DNA of 64,000 bases from Bacteroidales bacterium UBA6401. Its GTDB lineage: Bacteria; Bacteroidota; Bacteroidia; Bacteroidales; UBA932. Under the pieces are notes generated by a model. The model was given only the letters and a program-made list of their open reading frames with translations. It was not told the DNA's origin and searched no databases. Within the stretch, counting starts at the first letter, position 1. Every line of letters starts with the position of its first letter. Positions 16,144 through 25,043 of the stretch are shown in pieces. The stretch is taken from NCBI GenBank assembly GCA_002438635.1, contig DJPX01000004.1:1-64000 (forward strand), in the 5' to 3' direction. The position numbers and the translations under genes are program-made.

Positions 16144-17910
16144 TTACTTAACGGGCTTCGTCTTTTCCCTAAGCCAGCTTCGAACCGGCTCATCAAGAAA
16201 AGTCCCTATACTCTCGTACACCCTTCGATTATAATTATCAAGCCATTCTATCTCCCATTCATCCAATAAAGAAAGGTTCAGTATAGAAGTATCAAAATGA
16301 CACATAGTAAGCGGTTCAAACTTTAAAAAATGGCCAAATTCGCTTTCGCCTGCATCGGCTATAAGATACAAATTTTCGTGACGCACTCCGAACATACCCT
16401 CACGATAAACCCCTGGCTCTATAGATATTATCATACCCGAGAAAAGCCCAGCACCGCTTAAATTCTGACGAATCTGCGCAGGGCCTTCATGCACGCCTAA
16501 AAAATAACCGACTCCGTGACCTGTTCCATGTCCGAAATCCACCCTATACTTCCATAAAGCCTCTCTTGCCACCGCATCAAGTCTACATCCAGGAATTCCA
16601 GAAGGAAAAACAGACGAGGCTAAATCTATATGAGCCTTTAAAACCAATGTATAATCCCTTTTCTCCAATTCAGTACAGACGCCCAGCGGTATCGTTCGAG
16701 TGATATCCGTAGTGCCACGTAAAAATTGGCCTCCGGAATCATTAAGATACATCCCGGAAGGCATAAGAAGAGGGGCATTTTGAGATGGCGTATGATAATG
16801 AGGAAGAGCCGCACCGGCACCATAAGCCGAAATGGTTTCAAAACTATTCTCTACATAATCATCTATCTGCCTTCTGAACTCTGCAAGTTTTAGGGCCGCA
16901 TCCCATTCGCTTACCCTGCTACCATCATTCACTTTATTCTCCAGCCAATACAAGAAATTCTCCATAGCCACGCCATCGCGTAGATGTGTCTCCCGCATAT
17001 TATCTATTTCGACCGGATTCTTTATGGCTTTACGGGTTTGGATCGGACTTGGGGCAAAATATTTTTTACACTTAATCGCTGAAAATATTTCTATATTAAG
17101 CGTTTGCCGATCTACCCATATTAGAGCATCTTCTAAAGAACTTATTTCTATTGACACTTCGTTATAAGGAAGGCATCTTATCCCTTTCGATGTCAAAAGT
17201 TCTATAGTGGCAGAAGTCTTGTCATCTTCTATTTCATCCTTCAAAGCGAACCACTTCACACCATCCCTGCCGACTAAAAGATATGAAATCACTACCGGAG
17301 TATATTCTATATCACTTGCCCTAACATTCAATAGCCATGCGATCTCATCTAGTGCTGATATAATAATGTAATCGCACTCCTTCTCAGACAATGTTTCCAT
17401 TAGCCAATCCAGTTTCTCCTCCACACTCTCACCCGGATTAATGCTATAAATAGGTGTTTGAGCAATACCCGGCCGATCTTCCCAAAGTGGGGTAAGCATA
17501 TCTGGAATGCACACTACATCAAAACGCGCTATCAACGATTTGTAATTCTCGACCGAAGTACAAAAAGAATCCACACCTACTCGCGCGCCTTCACCTTGAC
17601 TGGCCAATAGCCACTCATCAACACTCACAGATCCCGGAATACGTGCTTTTTGAAGCTTGATCCCCGTACCATCCAGTTGACTTTCAGCCTGTATGAAATA
17701 CCTGCTATCCGTCCACAAATAGGCCTCATCCATAGTAACTACCACATCCCCGGCCTCTCCAGTAAATCCTGTAAGCCATTCTACTTGTTTCCATCGAAGT
17801 GCCGGATATTCACTAAGGTGAGGGTCTGCGTTATAAATTACTACGGCATCTAAATCTCGCGCACGCATAAATGCGCGTAAATGCTCTATTCGCTCTGCGT
17901 ACCTATTCAT
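16144..17910 (-). CDS. Xaa-Pro aminopeptidase (M24B)
   Basis: A cytoplasmic metalloaminopeptidase that removes N-terminal residues before proline. All five metal ligands are visible: Asp in LNDSGGQF, Asp in TTDITRT, His in FGHGTGHGVGYFLGVHEGP, Glu in SIEPGVY and Glu in VRHENLYL. The two N-terminal creatinase-like domains make up the first 300 residues. I chose the ATG at 17910 (MNRYAERIEHLRAFM), which fits homologues and overlaps the previous gene by 8 nt; a longer frame to 17961 exists but would overlap by 59 nt. It is the last gene of a run starting at 22887. Confidence 0.93.
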   Translation of the reverse strand: MNRYAERIEHLRAFMRARDLDAVVIYNADPHLSEYPALRWKQVEWLTGFTGEAGDVVVTMDEAYLWTDSRYFIQAESQLDGTGIKLQKARIPGSVSVDEWLLASQGEGARVGVDSFCTSVENYKSLIARFDVVCIPDMLTPLWEDRPGIAQTPIYSINPGESVEEKLDWLMETLSEKECDYIIISALDEIAWLLNVRASDIEYTPVVISYLLVGRDGVKWFALKDEIEDDKTSATIELLTSKGIRCLPYNEVSIEISSLEDALIWVDRQTLNIEIFSAIKCKKYFAPSPIQTRKAIKNPVEIDNMRETHLRDGVAMENFLYWLENKVNDGSRVSEWDAALKLAEFRRQIDDYVENSFETISAYGAGAALPHYHTPSQNAPLLMPSGMYLNDSGGQFLRGTTDITRTIPLGVCTELEKRDYTLVLKAHIDLASSVFPSGIPGCRLDAVAREALWKYRVDFGHGTGHGVGYFLGVHEGPAQIRQNLSGAGLFSGMIISIEPGVYREGMFGVRHENLYLIADAGESEFGHFLKFEPLTMCHFDTSILNLSLLDEWEIEWLDNYNRRVYESIGTFLDEPVRSWLREKTKPVK

Positions 17911-18490
17911 ATAATATATGTTTTGCAGCCTGCTCCAAGGCTTCATAAAATTCCTTACCAAAGGCTTGGGTCAAAGGTCCTTTCAAAAACTGATAAACCC
18001 TGATGCCCTGCTCTCTACCCTTTCTAAAGGCATCCTTACATATACGCTGACGATGTAAATTCAAGCCCTTTCTACCACCTCCCAGTTCCACTACTCGAAT
18101 AGGATACAAGCTGCACGAAATCGGTTTCGTTAGATGACAGCACTCTATGGCACAAAGACATGAACCATCCGGCAGAAAGTGCGTATATGCACATTCCGAA
18201 GTATCACCATCAACAAGTGGAGTAACAATATCACCATCTCTGTCTATTGTAAAAAAGCCATTTTTTCTAATGGACTCGCGGCCTTTTTCACTCATAAGTG
18301 TAGAATATTGTGAATAACCTGCTTCCAGCCCTTCTATTTCACTTTCGCTGACAGGAGCCCCCGAATCGCCTTCTATACAACATGCGCCTTTGCACTTATT
18401 ATAATCGCAGGCAAAATACTCGCAGATGACATCCTCCGATACAAGGATATCGCCTATTTCCACTATTGTCCCAAATCTATCGTTTAGCAT
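17903..18490 (-). CDS. DUF3109 family protein
   Basis: About 195 aa from the ATG at 18490, which shares its A with the stop of the upstream gene (TAATG). The Cys pattern CDYNKCKGACCIEGDSGAPV near the N-terminus and CLCAIECCHLTKPISCSLYP further on are typical of DUF3109, a probable metal-binding family related to the YkgJ Cys-cluster proteins. Its role is unknown. It is encoded tightly between the M16-like and M24 peptidase genes, a frequent Bacteroidales neighbourhood. The longer frame to 18544 would overlap the upstream gene by 55 nt and is less likely. Confidence 0.85.
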   Translation of the reverse strand: MLNDRFGTIVEIGDILVSEDVICEYFACDYNKCKGACCIEGDSGAPVSESEIEGLEAGYSQYSTLMSEKGRESIRKNGFFTIDRDGDIVTPLVDGDTSECAYTHFLPDGSCLCAIECCHLTKPISCSLYPIRVVELGGGRKGLNLHRQRICKDAFRKGREQGIRVYQFLKGPLTQAFGKEFYEALEQAAKHILYE

Positions 18491-20898
18491 TATTTTACTA
18501 TATATTCTACAATTCCGGAAGAAATAATCTCCTCCAAAATCCACCTTAAGTCATCTATCACTATCCCATCCAACACCTTTTGATAGTTTGAAGTTAAATC
18601 ACGCCCATTAGAATAGCGACTTAATGCATACTCCATCATACCGGAAGATGATGACAAAGCGTAGGCTATTGACTTACTTACAATATCCTTATAACTTGCA
18701 AATTCTTCATCGGAGATGATGATGTACTGCATTTTAGAAAAAACCTCTCTAACCTCTTTTATGGCATCCATAGGATCTTGAACACTTACATCCTCGGGCA
18801 ATCCATCCTGAGAGCATGGTCGAAGTGTAATATAAAAGGAGAACCTCTCCACAGGAAAGATATCCAGCCGGCCACTAACCTGTGCGTACATCCCCACAGG
18901 GTAAAGACTCTTGGCAAACTGCCTGCTAATGGCTTCCTTAGCCAATAAAAAGGTTAGATAGTTTTCAATCGTGACAGGTATTAACCCCATCGCAGACATA
19001 TTCACACTCGGATCATTCCCGTTTACAATATATGTAGTGCGACCGCTATAAAAGTCATAATGAACTTTCTCTCGTAAAGCGTATGGTCCGGAAGTATTAA
19101 AATTCCCAAGATAATGCGTCAGTGAGGAAAGCATATCCTCCTCTGTAACATTACCTATGAATATGAATACACCATCGCTCATGTTGGAAAACCTCATATT
19201 AAAAAACTGGTCTGCCCTATCTACCAATCCATCTTTTATATTGTATGCCGAACTATTATTACGATATTCATATCCAGGGCACATCAAACTATCCATAACA
19301 GCATAAATAGATGGAAGTTCTTCGTCCGAGCGTAATCTTTGACATTTCCTGTAAAATTCAAAGGCTTTCTCATCAGGATAGCGATCATAGGCCACTTTAA
19401 CAAGAGTCTTTAAGACAGTTTCCAACTCGTCGGAGTCGGCACTACCTCCTATCACCATGTTCTCCAATGATACATCCTCGTGAATATCTACGCCTTTCAT
19501 TCTAAGCATCTGCTTGAATTCGTAACCTTCTATACCGGCATATCTATTCAACTCAAACATATCCGATAGGAACCTACTTTCTGCAGGATAAAGATTTACC
19601 ATAGAGGAAGCGCCCCCTCTTAGCGCTACGCTGAAATTAAACCCTTCCACATTAGGCAAATATTTGTACACTACCCTTACACCATTACTAAAAATCCAAT
19701 ACTTTCCCCCTGTCAAAGGATCAGTAGTCGAATTGGCCAATTTAACCGACTTCGTCGCCACCTTCAATGCTGCATTGACATCCGGAAAAGTCTGTCTTTT
19801 ATACTCAAATTCCACAAATTCAGGATATTCCTTACCCAAAAAAGCAGAAACATAGTTATTAAATAATTCCAATTCTCGTTTATCCGATATACGTCTGTGC
19901 GAGAAAAAATTCTTTATCGTCTCTTCCGAAGCCATGTTACTTCCTGTCAAGATAGAAGATATACTCTTTTCAACATAAAAAGAATTAGGTTTCCCCAACT
20001 TTAGCCCATTTGCTATAATCTCTGGCAAAGCCAAATTCTTCGCATATGTTAACTCCTCTATACTCGCACCACCATTAGCAAGATCAGAAAGAGCCATATT
20101 TATTAGGCTCTTAGCCCTATCATCACAGTCTTTACTAAAAACAATTTCTATTTCGTTTTTATCCCTTTCTATAAAAAATGGTATTCCCTCCTGTCTAAAC
20201 GAGATATTCACCCTATCACAAAGTATATTTCTTAACTGAAGATAAAGATACTCCGAAACAAGTGGGATCGCTGTCCCAGCCTGTTCCCTACTAGCTGAGC
20301 CTTGCTGAAATGAAAAAACCACACGCCCTTTTTCCGTATCCTTTCTAAACACAGAGCCGTCGCGTGGAATAGAACTTTCATATTCACGCTCCTGAATATG
20401 TGGAATAACCAAGCTGAGTGTACCAAACCTCTCGACAAACTCACCCTTGTCAATATCACCACACGCAATTATAGTCTGCGGACCATCAGATAGTTGCATC
20501 AAATCTAACATCATTAAAAATGTACTATCCGCTGTCATTCTATCCTTTAGATTGATGTCAGGAAACCTGAAAACCCTAGCCCCATCATAGTAAGACACCA
20601 CTCCATCTTCAGTATACGGGACACCATTTCGGGAAAGGAACTCCTCTGCATTTATATGTTCAAGACACGCGAAACTCCGCCTTGTATCTTCTGTCGTAAA
20701 ATCTCCTATCTGTAACAGTGCGAAATCAGCTCGCCCAGCCACGGGAGAATTGGCTACGAAATAGTATTCTATCCCATTAGGAAAGGCACCTATCTGCACC
20801 TCTTCGGCACGCTTCAACTTGGGAATCGACTGACCCCATACTTGCAATGGCACAATTAGAGCCACGATAGAGACAACGAATACAAGCCTATATCTCAT
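18490..20898 (-). CDS. M16 family peptidase-like protein, zinc motif degenerate
   Basis: 802 aa with a signal peptide (cleavage near residue 22, QVWGQS), so periplasmic or outer-membrane. It has two M16-type halves: the N-terminal part (about 30-210) and a second around 400-560 (GGKYWIFSNGVRVVYKYLPN, then FSVALRGGASSMV). Active M16 enzymes carry HxxEH; here the equivalent site reads FACLEHINAEEFL, with Ala in place of the first His. It may therefore be an inactive partner or a binding protein. It overlaps the NIF3 gene by ATGA and the next gene by TAATG, so translation is coupled. Confidence 0.82.
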   Translation of the reverse strand: MRYRLVFVVSIVALIVPLQVWGQSIPKLKRAEEVQIGAFPNGIEYYFVANSPVAGRADFALLQIGDFTTEDTRRSFACLEHINAEEFLSRNGVPYTEDGVVSYYDGARVFRFPDINLKDRMTADSTFLMMLDLMQLSDGPQTIIACGDIDKGEFVERFGTLSLVIPHIQEREYESSIPRDGSVFRKDTEKGRVVFSFQQGSASREQAGTAIPLVSEYLYLQLRNILCDRVNISFRQEGIPFFIERDKNEIEIVFSKDCDDRAKSLINMALSDLANGGASIEELTYAKNLALPEIIANGLKLGKPNSFYVEKSISSILTGSNMASEETIKNFFSHRRISDKRELELFNNYVSAFLGKEYPEFVEFEYKRQTFPDVNAALKVATKSVKLANSTTDPLTGGKYWIFSNGVRVVYKYLPNVEGFNFSVALRGGASSMVNLYPAESRFLSDMFELNRYAGIEGYEFKQMLRMKGVDIHEDVSLENMVIGGSADSDELETVLKTLVKVAYDRYPDEKAFEFYRKCQRLRSDEELPSIYAVMDSLMCPGYEYRNNSSAYNIKDGLVDRADQFFNMRFSNMSDGVFIFIGNVTEEDMLSSLTHYLGNFNTSGPYALREKVHYDFYSGRTTYIVNGNDPSVNMSAMGLIPVTIENYLTFLLAKEAISRQFAKSLYPVGMYAQVSGRLDIFPVERFSFYITLRPCSQDGLPEDVSVQDPMDAIKEVREVFSKMQYIIISDEEFASYKDIVSKSIAYALSSSSGMMEYALSRYSNGRDLTSNYQKVLDGIVIDDLRWILEEIISSGIVEYIVK

Positions 20899-21671
20899 AA
20901 TATCATTATCGGATTTGTATTCAGTTCCGTGGGCTCCACTCTTAAGTTAGGGCAACTATTTTTTAGAAGCTCGGAAAGTAATTCTATTGTGAATTTTTCG
21001 CTCTCGTAATGGCCTAGCGAAGCTATCATCATATCCCCTGCCTCGAAGTAGTCATGATAGTGAAATTCGCCCGTAATAAAACAGTCCGCATGGCACCTCT
21101 TAGCATCTTCCATCAAAAAGCTCCCGGCTCCTCCACATACCGCTACTCGAGATATGCTTTTTTTAGCAGTAGAAGAATACCTTAAGGCACTCACTCCGAA
21201 AAGACCCTTTATCCATGATAAGAAATCCTCCACTTTCTGTGGCTCAGAGAGTTCACCAACAACTCCACTTCCGGCATCTTTCCCCGCAACGACAGATAAC
21301 CATTCTATATTTCTTAGCCCTATTTTTTCTGCCAATTTAAAATTAACACCTCCACGGGCATTATCTAAATTAGTATGTGCAGAATACAATGAAATCCCTA
21401 GTGTAATAGCCTCGCGTACACATCGCTGCTGATAAGTAAAATCACCTACACATTTAAGAGCTCGGAATATCAATGGATGATGCGATATCACTAGATTACA
21501 CTTTTTTCTGCTTGCCTCTCTTATTATATCCTCTGTAATATCCAAGCACACCAAAACCCCTTCCACTTCATCGTGTTCAATCCCGACTTGAAGTCCGGCA
21601 TTATCATAACTCTCTTGAAGTTCCAACGGAGCAAGAGCCTCTATTATGTCTTCTATATCTCGCACTTTCAT
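20895..21671 (-). CDS. NIF3-like dinuclear metal-centre protein
   Basis: About 258 aa from the ATG at 21671 (MKVRDIEDIIEALAPLELQE), the start typical of the family; a longer frame to 21746 would run into the preceding gene. Metal ligands are seen in NLVISHHPLIFRAL and SAHTNLDNARGGVN, and towards the C-terminus in FITGEFHYHDYFEA and SLGHYESEKF. The family was once named GTP cyclohydrolase I type 2, but its true role is unsettled. A TATATTCG sequence ends 6 nt before the ATG, and CGCAC/GTGCG arms flank the start codon. Confidence 0.9.
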   Translation of the reverse strand: MKVRDIEDIIEALAPLELQESYDNAGLQVGIEHDEVEGVLVCLDITEDIIREASRKKCNLVISHHPLIFRALKCVGDFTYQQRCVREAITLGISLYSAHTNLDNARGGVNFKLAEKIGLRNIEWLSVVAGKDAGSGVVGELSEPQKVEDFLSWIKGLFGVSALRYSSTAKKSISRVAVCGGAGSFLMEDAKRCHADCFITGEFHYHDYFEAGDMMIASLGHYESEKFTIELLSELLKNSCPNLRVEPTELNTNPIMIL

Positions 21672-21711
21672 ATCGTGCGAATATACGAAAAAGAACGCTA
21701 ATTTCAGCTTC

Positions 21712-22887
21712 TCAGTCCAAAGCGAACTTAATGACGACATCCCCAAAACGTCCCGTCACCACATCTTCCGACTGGAAGAAACTGGATGAAAGCTGCCCTC
21801 GCCATACTATATCGTCATTAGTCTTGTATGGAATATCGACATCGAACCCATAACTTTTAGATTTAATCTTTACCGTTGCCGAGCACTTCCAAGAAGTACT
21901 GGTTCCACCATCGTCTTCGCTTACTAAAAAAGCAAGATTTTCTAACTGATTTGTGAAATTAGTCATAATGATGGCATTATACTCTCTTTCCTCTTTTAGA
22001 TATTTGCGCTTCACCACTACCATAAAATCGGTAACACTCGGCGAATACAATTTTAATTCGGCTTCGGTGCTTGCACTAAATCCATTGACACTGCCACATT
22101 TTACGAAAAATTCCGACGCACCTTGAAACCACGAATCGTAATGCCGTAACATCGTAAAACTCTTCATCCTTAGTACTCGATTCATAGCCTTCACCTCCGC
22201 ATTCCCAACTTCCGCCGATGGTATGTAAAGCGGTAACGGAGTATTTTCCGCATCCGTATTGGAGTTAATAACCCAGACTGGTTCGTTCATAGCTATCTGT
22301 TCATCCACATAAATAGTTTCCACTCGTCTATTACCACTTTCATCCACAATCAACTTATAACCATAGTTATATGACGAACCATATCCTGGATCGTATGTTA
22401 TTATAGGTAATTTTTCTCCATCCCAGTCCTCTGAATAGGGCCAATATATCTGCAGATCCGACTCTTCCAATTCTTCTAAAAATTCATCAGGCGAAAAGGA
22501 AATAGACTTAGTTTCAGAGGCAGAATAAAGATACTCACGCAACATTTCTCGTAGTGGCCTTTGATATACGCCAGATTTAGTGACATCATTTTCACCCACC
22601 CCACATCCGGGAGCCTTAAAAAGCTGTCGCATAGTGTATTCTTCGTCATACCCTCTAGTAGAAGACGACTCTACAGCCGTAAACACCTCTTGCATCTGAT
22701 GGTTTTCAATATCCAATGCAGCAAAAACCCGAGCCACTTGATCCAGCCCGAAACTGAACGTCTGCGTGGAATTATCTGGATCCGGAACAAGCAAGTAATT
22801 AGAATGTGACCCGGATTTACTGCATGATGGCAGAATTAAAAGAAAAGTGAAAATCATCCTGCCGAAGTTTATCATAGTTTTTCTCAT
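21712..22887 (-). CDS. hypothetical lipoprotein
   Basis: About 391 aa from the ATG at 22887 (MRKTMINFGRMIFTFLLILP, then SCSKSG), giving a signal peptide with lipobox ILPSC, so an exported lipoprotein. The frame extends to a TTG at 22914 but the ATG is better. The mature part is acidic and beta-rich with no domain I recognise; it contains RGYDEEYTMRQLFKAPG and several Trp-Asp stretches. It begins the run that leads into NIF3, M16, DUF3109 and M24, 40 nt before NIF3. A long hairpin separates it from prmC upstream. Confidence 0.75.
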   Translation of the reverse strand: MRKTMINFGRMIFTFLLILPSCSKSGSHSNYLLVPDPDNSTQTFSFGLDQVARVFAALDIENHQMQEVFTAVESSSTRGYDEEYTMRQLFKAPGCGVGENDVTKSGVYQRPLREMLREYLYSASETKSISFSPDEFLEELEESDLQIYWPYSEDWDGEKLPIITYDPGYGSSYNYGYKLIVDESGNRRVETIYVDEQIAMNEPVWVINSNTDAENTPLPLYIPSAEVGNAEVKAMNRVLRMKSFTMLRHYDSWFQGASEFFVKCGSVNGFSASTEAELKLYSPSVTDFMVVVKRKYLKEEREYNAIIMTNFTNQLENLAFLVSEDDGGTSTSWKCSATVKIKSKSYGFDVDIPYKTNDDIVWRGQLSSSFFQSEDVVTGRFGDVVIKFALD

Positions 22888-22923
22888 CACAACATGTTTT
22901 TTTTCTACATGCAAAGTGAATAA

Positions 22924-22961
22924 AATTTATCCGTGTAAAAAAGCGTTTACACGGATAAATT
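22924..22961. terminator. long perfect inverted repeat between prmC and a lipoprotein gene
   Basis: AATTTATCCGTGTAAA (22924-22939) and TTTACACGGATAAATT (22946-22961) are perfect 16-bp arms around a 6-nt loop. On the minus strand it lies 25 nt after the prmC stop and is followed by TTTTATTC, so it can serve as a terminator for the PBP1A-to-prmC run. The symmetry is also what an operator would show. Confidence 0.7.
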
Positions 22962-22985
22962 ATATATTATTAATTATCAATACTT

Positions 22986-23825
22986 TTAAGATGCGTTTTT
23001 AAATGTTACGAAACGCATTTTTGCATAGTAGTCTTTAATAATGCTTACATTTTTCAGGCCTTCCTTCACGAAAACCTCAGCTGTTTGTTCTCCTAAAGAC
23101 TCATTTATCTCCACTATTCCTTCTCCGCCATTCTTTAACAAAAAGCGTGAACATCGAGCTATAGCCTTATAAAAAACCAAAGGATCATCATCCCCCACAA
23201 ACAATGCTATTGAGGGCTCATAATTCAATACATTGGCCCGCATAAATGACTTTTCACTCTCCATTATATACGGGGGATTGCTTAAAAGCAAGTCATATTT
23301 ACCCAGACCTCGCATAAAAGACTCATTAAGCACATCGCCCTGCATAAACTTGGGCGTATGTTCGACTATAAACTGGCTTTCCGCGACTTTTAGTGCATCT
23401 GTACTTATATCTACAGCCACGACCTCAAAATCAGACCTTTCAAGAGCCATAGTCCATGCTATTACTCCACTTCCGGTGCATAGATCCAAAACCCGTGAAT
23501 GTTTCGAAGAGTCCAGTTTCAAGGCCATATCCACCATTTGTTCAGTTTCCGGTCTTGGGATCAATACGCTTGAGTCCACGCGATAGCGTCTCCCGTAAAA
23601 TTCGCTCCACCCTAAAACATACTGTATAGGCTCACCCTTTAACAACCTTTTCATATCATCGTCTAAAGGGATAGGCATCTGCAAAGGATAACGGAGCACC
23701 AACTCCCATTGTTTAAGTCCTAGTCTTGAGCAAAGTAACAACGTAACTATATTTCGCGCTTCCTCAAGGGGATAAAGTGAGTGAAGAGCAATTACCGACT
23801 TGTCTATAAAATCTTTTATGCTCAC
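22986..23825 (-). CDS. prmC: release factor glutamine methyltransferase
   Basis: PrmC methylates the Gln of the GGQ motif in release factors RF1 and RF2 with SAM. The NPPY catalytic motif is in LLLSNPPYIMES, and the SAM site in VLDLCTGSGVIAW; LIPRPETEQMVD precedes it. Length 279 aa is normal. The start is a GTG that shares its G with the ddl stop (TAGTG), a strong sign of coupling. Confidence 0.95.
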   Translation of the reverse strand: MSIKDFIDKSVIALHSLYPLEEARNIVTLLLCSRLGLKQWELVLRYPLQMPIPLDDDMKRLLKGEPIQYVLGWSEFYGRRYRVDSSVLIPRPETEQMVDMALKLDSSKHSRVLDLCTGSGVIAWTMALERSDFEVVAVDISTDALKVAESQFIVEHTPKFMQGDVLNESFMRGLGKYDLLLSNPPYIMESEKSFMRANVLNYEPSIALFVGDDDPLVFYKAIARCSRFLLKNGGEGIVEINESLGEQTAEVFVKEGLKNVSIIKDYYAKMRFVTFKNAS

Positions 23826-25024
23826 TACTTCCCTGAAGCAAAGATGTTACCCCCGAAATCCACTATCTTAAACGAAGCTTCCCTTGCCCTTTCAAAAGAT
23901 CGTGCTATAAGATCGTCTATTACCTTTGAAAATGACACACCGGAATATTCCCACAGATAAGAGGAAAGTGAACCTGGAATAGTGTTTATCTCATTAACAT
24001 ATACTCTACCATTCTCTTGGTCTATCATTAAATCTACACGGGCAAGTCCCTCACAGCCAAGTATTTTAAAGGTCTTGACTGCGTAATCTTGAACTAGTTC
24101 CGTGGTGGTTTGAGGGATATTGGCCGGCAATTCTCTTTTTAGAGAAGTCATTCCTTTGCTACCAGAAAATTTGGTTCCGCATTTGGAACCTTTCGCTCCC
24201 TTCGCTCCTTTTGCGCCACCTCCCTGATATTTATCAGAGTAGCTCAAAATCTCCCCACTTCGCAATGGAACTTCGCACACTGATGGTTCGCAGTGGTAAT
24301 AGTCGCCGCGAACTGAGCAATTAACTTCTTTCAAACTTGAAAGCATGTGCTCTACTATTATTCGAGTTGTAAACTGAGCCGCATTATCTATCGCATCCTC
24401 CAATTCCGCCTGGTTGTGCGCCGGCGAAATACCCACGCTGGAGCCAGAATTGGCAGGCTTTACTATGAGTGGGTATTTAAGGCCTTTCTCTACTTTTTCT
24501 ATAACTCCTTTTCTATTCTCGTCCCATTCCTTATCTGTAAACCAAACAAAATCCACTACCGATATACCGCTGTCCCGCAAAATCTGTTTCATGGCTATCT
24601 TATCCATACCATTTGCAGACGAGAAAGTATTGCATCCGGCATAAGGAATCCCTATCGTTTCCAAAACACCTTGCAGAGTCCCGTCCTCACAGTTAGTCCC
24701 ATGAAGAGTAGGCAGTATAGTATCTATCTTAGCAATAACTTTCTGCATACCTAAAAATCCGCGAGCAGAATATAGGTTTTTATCGCCATATATGGATTTA
24801 AAATACACTTCGGTACAACTTTTTAATAAAGACGGCATATCCTTATACCTTTTTAAATCCAAAAGATTTTTGCCTGTGTACCATTTTCCTGACTTGGAGA
24901 TATAAATAGGGACAATGTTATATTTCTCCCTATCCATCGATTCTATGACCTGAGAAGCCGTCACTACCGATATTTCATTCTCAACTGATCGTCCTCCGAA
25001 AAGGACACCTACTGTAATTTTCAT
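23825..25024 (-). CDS. ddl: D-alanine-D-alanine ligase (variant)
   Basis: ATP-grasp ligase making D-Ala-D-Ala or a related depsipeptide or dipeptide for peptidoglycan. Motifs: VGVLFGGRSVENEISVVTAS at the N-terminus, TLHGTNCEDGTLQGVLE, PLIVKPANSGSSVGIS, CEGLARVDLMI and VNEINTIPGSLSSYLW. I chose the ATG at 25024, which fits homologues (399 aa); an upstream ATG at 25075 would lie within the previous gene. The omega-loop region is extended and low-complexity (GGGAKGAKGAKGSK). Its VENEIS variant and close pairing with a membrane Mur ligase recall a Ddl subgroup known to me from Clostridia, so it may be an accessory rather than the main Ddl. Confidence 0.88.
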   Translation of the reverse strand: MKITVGVLFGGRSVENEISVVTASQVIESMDREKYNIVPIYISKSGKWYTGKNLLDLKRYKDMPSLLKSCTEVYFKSIYGDKNLYSARGFLGMQKVIAKIDTILPTLHGTNCEDGTLQGVLETIGIPYAGCNTFSSANGMDKIAMKQILRDSGISVVDFVWFTDKEWDENRKGVIEKVEKGLKYPLIVKPANSGSSVGISPAHNQAELEDAIDNAAQFTTRIIVEHMLSSLKEVNCSVRGDYYHCEPSVCEVPLRSGEILSYSDKYQGGGAKGAKGAKGSKCGTKFSGSKGMTSLKRELPANIPQTTTELVQDYAVKTFKILGCEGLARVDLMIDQENGRVYVNEINTIPGSLSSYLWEYSGVSFSKVIDDLIARSFERAREASFKIVDFGGNIFASGK

Positions 25025-25043
25025 ATTCTTTTCCCCATATTTC

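Noticed and set aside
24100..24250. GAK repeats as a frameshift or assembly error in ddl
   Set aside because: The frame stays open on both sides with conserved Ddl motifs, so it is a real insertion in a loop.
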